The translations under genes and the position numbers were made by a program. From positions 5,429 through 69,428 of the forward strand of contig CAYJFB010000013.1 of NCBI GenBank assembly GCA_964369685.1: a stretch of DNA of 64,000 bases, given 5' to 3'. The DNA comes from Avidesulfovibrio sp964369685 (GTDB lineage: Bacteria; Desulfobacterota; Desulfovibrionia; Desulfovibrionales; Desulfovibrionaceae). Positions within the stretch are counted from its first letter, which is position 1. The number at the start of each line of letters is the position of its first letter. Below the pieces are notes generated by a model that was not told the DNA's origin, did no database searches, and worked only from the letters and a program-made list of their open reading frames with translations. Positions 58,669 through 64,000 of the stretch are shown piece after piece.

Positions 58669-61071
58669 ATGCTGCTCAGTTTGAACTGGTTGCGCGAATT
58701 TGTGCCTTTTACGGGTACGGCAGATGAACTTGGTGCTCGCCTGACCATGCTTGGTCTTGAACTTGAAGACGTGTTGCGCCCTTATGATGCAATTCAGGAT
58801 ATTGTGGTCGGTCATGTATTGACGTGTGTCGATCACCCGCAATCCGATCATTTGCATATTTGTACGGTTGATGTCGGCAAAGGTGAGGCGTTGCCTATTG
58901 TGTGCGGTGCACCAAACGTGGCTGCAGGGCAAAAAGTGCCCGTGGCGCTTGTGGGAACGACCATGCCCGGCGGTTTGGTGATCAAGGCAACAAAGTTGCG
59001 CGGTGAACCTTCTGCAGGAATGATTTGTTCGGAGCGTGAGCTTGGCTTGAGCGACGAACACGCAGGCATCATGGTCTTGCCCGACAGTTGTGTTCCGGGT
59101 GTGCGTGTGGTGGAGGCCTTAGAGTTGGATCGTGAAGTGCTTGAGCTTGGTGTCACGCCAAATCGTGCCGACTGTCTTTCTGTTTTGGGCCTTGCACGAG
59201 AAGTGGCGTTGGCGTTTAATTTACCTTTGACGTTGCCTACAGTGACACTTATTGAAGAAGACGCCGATTGGACAAATGATTTTCAGATCGCCATTCCCGA
59301 TGCAACCTTGTGTCCGTTGTATGCGTTGCGACGGGTGGATAACTTGACTGTCAAGCCGTCGCCCATGCGTTTGCGGCATCGTTTGCACGCGGTGGGTGTG
59401 CGTCCTATTTCCAATGTGGTCGATGTGACCAATTATATTTTGATGGAATTGGGGCAACCTTTACACGCCTTTGATTGTGATCGTCTAACGGGGCAACGTA
59501 TTGAAATTTCTGCTGCTCATGAAGGCGAAACGATTGTCACTTTGGATGGACAAGAACGCACATTGCTTCCCGGTGACATTCTTATTCGTGATGCCGAAAA
59601 AGCGATTGCACTTGGCGGTGTGATGGGCGGTTTAAATTCTGAAATTACAGAAAGCAGTCGTGTGACATTGATTGAAAGCGCGGTCTTTCGTCCGCAAAAT
59701 ATTCGTCGTACCGCCAGGCGTTTGGCACTGTCCAGTGAAGCTTCGTATCGTTTTGAACGCGGTGTGGATCAGCAGTGTACACGGTATGCACTCGATCGTG
59801 CGGCGGCGATGATGGCGGCATTGTCGGGCGGCTCGGTTCGAACAGGTGTGTTGTCTCGTGAAGATCGTCCGTGGCAAGCACCGCAATGTGTGTTTCGTAA
59901 GTCGCGTGCCGTGTCGTTACTCGGTGTGGATTTAGACAGTGCTTTTTGTCGGGAAACATTCGACAAGCTGGGTTGTGCCACAGACGAACGCACCCAAGAC
60001 GAATGGCAAATCACAACACCGTCTTGGCGTCAGGATCTCTCACGCGAAGCCGACATGATCGAAGAATTGGCACGGGTTTACGGCATGGACATCTTGCCTG
60101 AAACCTTGCCTGTAATCAAACGTCCGCTGGAGCGTTTCGGTGTATCCGAATCACATTATGACTTTTTATTGCGTATCAAGCGTATGTTGTGCGGCATGGG
60201 ATTGCATGAAGCCGAAAACTACAGCTTTATCGGACATAAAGATTTGGATTGGTTGCAACTCGGTACCGATTCACGAGTGAGTATTCTCAATCCGCTTTCT
60301 GAAGATCAAAATGTTTTGCGGACAGAACTTCTTCCCGGCTTATTAAATACGGTACGGCACAATGTGGCACACGGAAATACGGCTTTGCGTCTTTTTGAAG
60401 TCGCCAACGCTTTCAATGCCGATCCGAGTTCTGAAACAACCGTTCATGAAAACCCTCGTCTTGCCATGGTGTTGTATGGCGGTTTGCGGGAAGGCAACTG
60501 GCCTGACACAGAACGTGATGCCGATTATGTTGATTTACGAGGGCTTGTGGAACATATTTGTCGATTGTTACACTTAAAAAATATTGTTTGTGAAGCAGAC
60601 AATGCGATGGATCACCCCTATTTGTCACCGTGCATCCGAGTGCTGTGTGACGGAGAATACCTTGGTTTGATGGGACGGGTTAAACCGGCTCTCGCTGACG
60701 GATTCCACGCTCGTAAAGCCATATGGACGGCCGAATTGGATTTGGCGATTGTGCGTCGATTGCATGATGCGGCAACAGTGCGTTTTGCTCCGCTTGCTGT
60801 TTATCCGACAGCAACACGCGATATCACTGTCATAACGCCACACACCCTTTCATTGAATACAATAGAAGCAACGCTTGCTGCAATGGATGTGAAATTCCTG
60901 GAACGTTGTTCGCTGGTCGATGTGTTTGAACCGCATGACGCGGCTGAGCGGAACTTGACACTTCGTTTGGTCTTCAGACACGCCGAACGCACACTGAAAG
61001 ATGCCGAAGTGGACAAAGAACGAGAAAAAATCGTCACACAGCTTCTCAAGCAACTTCCTGTACGCATGTAA
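58669..61071 (+). CDS. pheT: Phenylalanyl-tRNA synthetase beta subunit
   Basis: 800 residues, ATG 58669 12 bp after pheS. MLLSLNWLREFVPFTGTADEL, the tRNA-binding EMAP-like part (IVVGHVLTCVDHPQSDHLHICTVDVG), the B3/B4 editing region (LTPNRADCLSVLGLARE, ALRRVDNLTV) with RRTARRLALSSEASYRFERGVD, and the C-terminal ferredoxin-like anticodon domain (TATRDITVITPHTL...) are in order. Normal length. Confidence 0.96.
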   Translation: MLLSLNWLREFVPFTGTADELGARLTMLGLELEDVLRPYDAIQDIVVGHVLTCVDHPQSDHLHICTVDVGKGEALPIVCGAPNVAAGQKVPVALVGTTMPGGLVIKATKLRGEPSAGMICSERELGLSDEHAGIMVLPDSCVPGVRVVEALELDREVLELGVTPNRADCLSVLGLAREVALAFNLPLTLPTVTLIEEDADWTNDFQIAIPDATLCPLYALRRVDNLTVKPSPMRLRHRLHAVGVRPISNVVDVTNYILMELGQPLHAFDCDRLTGQRIEISAAHEGETIVTLDGQERTLLPGDILIRDAEKAIALGGVMGGLNSEITESSRVTLIESAVFRPQNIRRTARRLALSSEASYRFERGVDQQCTRYALDRAAAMMAALSGGSVRTGVLSREDRPWQAPQCVFRKSRAVSLLGVDLDSAFCRETFDKLGCATDERTQDEWQITTPSWRQDLSREADMIEELARVYGMDILPETLPVIKRPLERFGVSESHYDFLLRIKRMLCGMGLHEAENYSFIGHKDLDWLQLGTDSRVSILNPLSEDQNVLRTELLPGLLNTVRHNVAHGNTALRLFEVANAFNADPSSETTVHENPRLAMVLYGGLREGNWPDTERDADYVDLRGLVEHICRLLHLKNIVCEADNAMDHPYLSPCIRVLCDGEYLGLMGRVKPALADGFHARKAIWTAELDLAIVRRLHDAATVRFAPLAVYPTATRDITVITPHTLSLNTIEATLAAMDVKFLERCSLVDVFEPHDAAERNLTLRLVFRHAERTLKDAEVDKEREKIVTQLLKQLPVRM

Positions 61072-61078
61072 TCTTCCC

Positions 61079-61096
61079 GGGGGGGATAATCCCCCC
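61079..61096. repeat. G7/C6 hairpin, copy 3, after pheT
   Basis: A run of seven G (61079-61085), five A/T bases, then six C (61091-61096), 7 bp after the pheT stop, followed by TATTTTTT at 61108-61115. Resembles copies at 7600 and 47758. Confidence 0.6.
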
Positions 61097-61162
61097 AAAT
61101 TCCGCCCTATTTTTTGATACAATACAAACAATCATTGTATGTAAACAGAGTCTAACAATGCT

Positions 61163-61966
61163 CTAGCTTTGTGCAAGGCCGTGTCCTGCGATTGAGGCGA
61201 AAGCGTTATGATTATGAATGGATTCAAAACTCTCAACCTCAACGTTAAACGTAATGATTTGTGGGTGTGTGGCGAGTTTGGCTGCCGTATTGCGTACGAC
61301 GTCTTCCACAAATGTCGGGGTGGCAAAAGCTTGTTCCGTCACAAATTTTTCATCGGCGCGTTTCAATAGCGTATACACAGGTGATGAAGCCGATTGTTCT
61401 GCCATATCGACCAGATCTTCAATCCATAATCGTCCGCACATTTCCACCGTCATGCGAATCTCCGCACGCTGGCTGTGTGCTCCCTCAACACTGATGGCCT
61501 TGGAACACGGGCAAACCGTCATTACAGGCACAGACACTTCCAAAAAGATCTTGGGATTGTCGGTTGTGTCTTGCAATTCTCCCTTGAGTACACACGCATA
61601 ACTGAGAAGACTCGGTATGCCCGTAGCCGGTGCGCTCTTATTGATAAAAAAGGGAAAATGAAACGCAATCTGTGCACGGCGCGCGTCCAAACGCCGACGC
61701 ATGTCACAAAGCAATGCCTTCATTCCATTATAGCTCAACGCATCAACCTCCGCCGTCCACGCACTGATAGCCTCAACAAAACGACTCATATGCGTGCCTT
61801 TAAAAGCGGCAGGAAGATCCACACTCAAGTCAACAAGTGCGACGGTGTGTTGCAAATTTTTTGCCGAAGTGCGCTCACAAACTCTCAGAGGAATGTGCAA
61901 GTTGCGCACACCAACTCGGTCAATGGCAAGAGGAACACCTGCGGGGTGATTTTGTACGTCTTCCAT
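61163..61966 (-). CDS. folE2: GTP cyclohydrolase FolE2 (type IB)
   Basis: 267 residues from ATG 61966 with AAGGAT; an ATG 33 nt earlier has no site. Opens GTP to dihydroneopterin triphosphate, the first step of folate synthesis, using Zn2+ or other metals. MEDVQNHPAGVPLAIDRVGVRNLHIPL is the family start; the conserved active-site Cys is in VMTVCPCSKAIS, and ENCF-like FINKSAP and EFVxxF appear as expected. No folE1 is in the window. Confidence 0.93.
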   Translation of the reverse strand: MEDVQNHPAGVPLAIDRVGVRNLHIPLRVCERTSAKNLQHTVALVDLSVDLPAAFKGTHMSRFVEAISAWTAEVDALSYNGMKALLCDMRRRLDARRAQIAFHFPFFINKSAPATGIPSLLSYACVLKGELQDTTDNPKIFLEVSVPVMTVCPCSKAISVEGAHSQRAEIRMTVEMCGRLWIEDLVDMAEQSASSPVYTLLKRADEKFVTEQAFATPTFVEDVVRNTAAKLATHPQIITFNVEVESFESIHNHNAFASIAGHGLAQS

Positions 61967-62070
61967 GAGTGTGTTATCCTTATCAAAATAAACGTTCATA
62001 CGTTACAAAAAAGTGAAAAGAGGCAAAAGATCATGACCGTGATTCTTTAGCGTTTCGGCACAAAAGGCTT

Positions 62071-62748
62071 TTAACGTGTGATTTCCCAAATAGATACAGG
62101 CACAGCCTTTTCTTGCGGAATCACCGCCGCTGTTTGTGTTTCAAGCACACGCCGACATCGCCAACGACGCTCGTGCAAAAGCGCTCTGAACGCTTCATAA
62201 ACCGAACGATTCGGTTCTGCTAACCAAAAAACACCGTCTTGAGTCAAAACGTGATCCAAAAAATGAAAGATTGCTGCAGCAAACCGACTCTCATACATGA
62301 CGTCACCACCCCACATAAAAGAGACACTGCGTGCTTTCAAAGCGGGTTTACGCCAATCCATAGCCAACCAGTCAGGGTTCGCCACCTGATTTCGATGAGC
62401 ATTTTTTTGTGCAAAGATGAGTGCTTGCGGCTCGTAATCCATGGCCAAAACATGTGCCCCAAGCCATTGTCCAACCAAAGCCGTCGCCCCAATTCCACAA
62501 CCCAGATCAAGACAACGTTGACCGACAATATGTTTTCGCTGAGACCAAAGCCATTCCGCCAAGACAAGACTCGCAGGCCAAACCTCTGTCCAATACGGCA
62601 GACGTTCGTCCTCATCAAACAAAACCATCTCTTCCCAGAGTGCTTCCAAGTCTGCTGCTCGTTCAAGGTGCCAAATCCGACCGCACATTTCAAGATGCAA
62701 AATGTTATGTCCCTCGGCAACAGGCAGTACTGAGTTGTCCATTTTCAT
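62071..62748 (-). CDS. Class I SAM-dependent methyltransferase
   Basis: 225 residues from ATG 62748; a TTG at 62814 would add 22 residues but neither has a clear ribosome site. Motif I CLDLGCGIGATALVGQWLGA, the acidic loop AMDYEPQALIFAQKNAHRN and post-I DWLAMDWRKPAL mark the Rossmann-type methyltransferase fold; the SFMWGGDVMYESRF region resembles the lysine methyltransferase branch (METTL20/EFM type). Substrate is not predictable. Confidence 0.8.
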   Translation of the reverse strand: MKMDNSVLPVAEGHNILHLEMCGRIWHLERAADLEALWEEMVLFDEDERLPYWTEVWPASLVLAEWLWSQRKHIVGQRCLDLGCGIGATALVGQWLGAHVLAMDYEPQALIFAQKNAHRNQVANPDWLAMDWRKPALKARSVSFMWGGDVMYESRFAAAIFHFLDHVLTQDGVFWLAEPNRSVYEAFRALLHERRWRCRRVLETQTAAVIPQEKAVPVSIWEITR

Positions 62749-62892
62749 GTTTTGTCGTATAGCGTGAGTCGTGCTTGCGGTCAATGGTAGCAATAATGCC
62801 AGCCTTATTGACAAGAAAGCTTGTCTGATATATCTTTAAAATTTTTTATAATACCGTTTTCTTATCTATAAAAAAGAGAGAGAGGAATCTTT

Positions 62893-63201
62893 ATGTTGCT
62901 TACAGTCGGCATCATTCTCACCGGAGTGCCTTTGGGGTATGCATTACGAAATAATTTACATATCGTACAGTTTACAGATCATTGTTTAACGTGGATTGTA
63001 CGTTTTTTGCTTTTTGTTATGGGGGTTGCCATCGGTGCGAATAAAGATTTGATGTCCCAATGGGATACCCTTGGTTTACAGGCCTTTTTCATTGCGTTGG
63101 CATCCGTTGTGGGAAGTCTTCTTGTTGCACGTTGTATTAGAGGTTTTTTACCGCAAATAGGCACGTCCTTCTCTGACTCGCTTGTTGATTCCAAGGAGTA
63201 G
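62893..63201 (+). CDS. LysO (YbjE) family lysine exporter, N-terminal part
   Basis: 102 residues, about three helices (LLTVGIILTGVPLGYALRN, WIVRFLLFVMGVAIGANKDLM, AFFIALASVVGSLLVARCI). It corresponds to the first third of the E. coli LysO protein (299 residues). The stop TAG at 63199 overlaps the ribosome site of the next gene, so both are made together. Confidence 0.8.
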   Translation: MLLTVGIILTGVPLGYALRNNLHIVQFTDHCLTWIVRFLLFVMGVAIGANKDLMSQWDTLGLQAFFIALASVVGSLLVARCIRGFLPQIGTSFSDSLVDSKE

Positions 63202-63203
63202 AG

Positions 63204-63803
63204 ATGAGAGGTTCTTTACTTGTTTTATTGTGTTTTTTCGGCGGAATTTTCTGTGGTACCCAAGAGGTGTTCCCCTCTTGGGTTGATATTGATTTTTTTT
63301 CTGCTTGGACTTTATACGCCTTATTGTTTATTGCAGGCATGACTATGGGGTTTAATATTCGTTCATGGACGGTGCTTGCCGATTTGAAGGCGCGAGTGTT
63401 GTTGGTTCCTTTGGGAGTGGTTGTCGGTTCGCTGTTTGGAGGAGCTGTGGCTTGGTTATGTTTAGAAGGCATTTCTTTACGCGACAGTTTGGCTGTGAGT
63501 AGCGGCTTTGGTTATTACAGTTTATCCAGTGTGTTAATTACGCAACTCGCTGATCCCGGTCTTGGTTCTGTGGCTTTGCTTGCGAATATGGTTCGAGAAC
63601 TGTTTACATTGCTTTGTGCGCCCTTATGTCAGCGTATTGCCGGCAATCTTGGTCCGTTGTCTTCCGGTGGGGCTGCCAGTATGGATACCTGTTTGATTGT
63701 TGTTGCGCAGCAAAGTGGCGAAAAAGCGGCTATTTTAGCCGTTTTTTCGGGCATGTGTTTAACCATGTTAGTTCCCTTTTTGATTAGCGCGCTGTATTCT
63801 TGA
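63204..63803 (+). CDS. LysO (YbjE) family lysine exporter, C-terminal part
   Basis: 199 residues, six or so helices. ATG 63204 is preceded by AAGGAG that includes the stop of the previous gene. WTLYALLFIAGMTMGFNIRS, RVLLVPLGVVVGSLFGGAVAW, LAVSSGFGYYSLSSVLI and GGAASMDTCLIVVAQQSGEKAAILAVFSG are the LysO core. Together with the preceding gene it would export lysine. A clean stop and a new ribosome site argue for a true two-gene form, not a frameshift. Confidence 0.88.
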   Translation: MRGSLLVLLCFFGGIFCGTQEVFPSWVDIDFFSAWTLYALLFIAGMTMGFNIRSWTVLADLKARVLLVPLGVVVGSLFGGAVAWLCLEGISLRDSLAVSSGFGYYSLSSVLITQLADPGLGSVALLANMVRELFTLLCAPLCQRIAGNLGPLSSGGAASMDTCLIVVAQQSGEKAAILAVFSGMCLTMLVPFLISALYS

Positions 63804-63810
63804 TGATATC

Positions 63811-63835
63811 AGAAAAAACGCCGTTTTCTTTTTTT
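63811..63835 (+). terminator. Terminator after the LysO genes
   Basis: AGAAAA (63811-63816) pairs with TTTTCT (63824-63829), followed by TTTTTT. It starts 8 bp after the stop. Confidence 0.65.
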
Positions 63836-63946
63836 AATAAAAATATCAAAAATACACTTTTTTCTCTTGCCAAAGATTATGATTTTGGCTATACATCATT
63901 CTCGTTGATGAGGTGAATTGTTTTATAAAGAGACAATGCCTCTTGC

Positions 63947-64000
63947 GGAGAGGTGTCCGAGCTGGCCGAAGGAGCACGATTGGAAATCGTGTGTACTCAA
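63947..64000 (+). tRNA. tRNA-Ser (anticodon GGA), 5' part
   Basis: Acceptor start GGAGAGG, D-arm TCCGAGCTGGCCGAAGGA, anticodon stem and loop CGATTGGAAATCG with GGA, then the beginning of the long variable arm. The window ends inside it. The 5' leader 63836-63946 holds nothing else that I can support. Confidence 0.93.

Noticed and set aside
61475..62050. A 191-codon plus-strand open frame across folE2
   Set aside because: Antisense to folE2, no ribosome site, basic and Cys-rich composition typical of shadow frames.
62893..63803. Frameshifted lysO pseudogene
   Set aside because: The first gene ends in a clean stop and the second has its own AAGGAG and ATG; both halves keep full helices.
1..64000. 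CRISPR arrays, insertion sequences or prophage
   Set aside because: No regularly spaced direct repeats, transposase, integrase or phage structural genes are visible.

Overview
The window looks like a chromosome segment of a Desulfovibrionaceae-type sulfate reducer (Desulfobacterota). I infer this from gene content and gene order, not from any search: LL-diaminopimelate aminotransferase (DapL), a siroheme decarboxylase of the alternative heme pathway (Ahb), a CbiR-like cobamide phosphodiesterase, a TAXI-type TRAP transporter, the order zapA - 6S RNA - rny, and the run hisD-purC-fabI. Base composition looks moderately AT-rich by eye (not counted). I see no phage, insertion sequence, CRISPR array or plasmid function. 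The segment is mostly housekeeping DNA with accessory sensory and glycan genes in between.

Layout. 1-7.4 kb (minus strand): a partial Hsp70 protein that runs into a von Willebrand A domain, tpiA-secG, a CbiR-like TIM barrel, tRNA-Leu, and a three-gene sugar/glycan operon. 7.6-13 kb (minus): moeA, and the coupled genes ftsH-folP-cdaA. 13.4-18.4 kb: a compact adhesin-like acidic protein, a membrane histidine kinase, an unassigned radical SAM protein and a small membrane protein. 18.4-23.4 kb (minus): a TSUP permease and a TAXI TRAP operon (solute-binding protein, fused permease, zinc-ribbon membrane protein). 23.6-29.5 kb (plus): a DUF3298-like lipid-envelope protein, proS, a second glycan cluster (GT2, FAD oxidoreductase, GtrA) and mntP. 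29.7-36.2 kb: dapF-dapL, a chemoreceptor ending in a heme-binding H-NOX domain, azlCD, zapB-like/zapA and 6S RNA. 36.7-42.2 kb: rny, hisD, purC, fabI and the siroheme decarboxylase subunit. 42.3-50.2 kb: a dynamin-like GTPase, a PAS-GGDEF-GAF diguanylate cyclase and a dCache chemoreceptor. 50.4-56.3 kb: proA-nadD, a YchJ/SEC-C protein and the feoA-feoB-Cys-rich iron uptake locus. 56.6-61.1 kb: rpmI-rplT-pheS-pheT with a candidate Phe-rich leader peptide. 61.1-64 kb: folE2, a methyltransferase, a lysine exporter LysO split in two genes, and the 5' part of tRNA-Ser.

Themes. (i) Second messenger and gas sensing: cdaA (c-di-AMP), a diguanylate cyclase, and two chemoreceptors, one carrying an H-NOX domain with the YxSxR heme motif, a proximal His and a distal Tyr at the place that stabilises O2 in the thermophile H-NOX. 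(ii) Envelope glycan building split over two loci. (iii) Many intergenic inverted repeats, several long and perfect, including a recurring G6/C6 hairpin, and structured leaders before dapL and pheS. (iv) Frequent GTG/TTG starts in strongly coupled genes, such as a TTGA overlap joining ftsH and folP.

The most unusual items are the Hsp70-VWA fusion at the left edge, the H-NOX chemoreceptor, the mini-adhesin that keeps both ends of a giant adhesin but no repeats, and the putative pheST attenuator.
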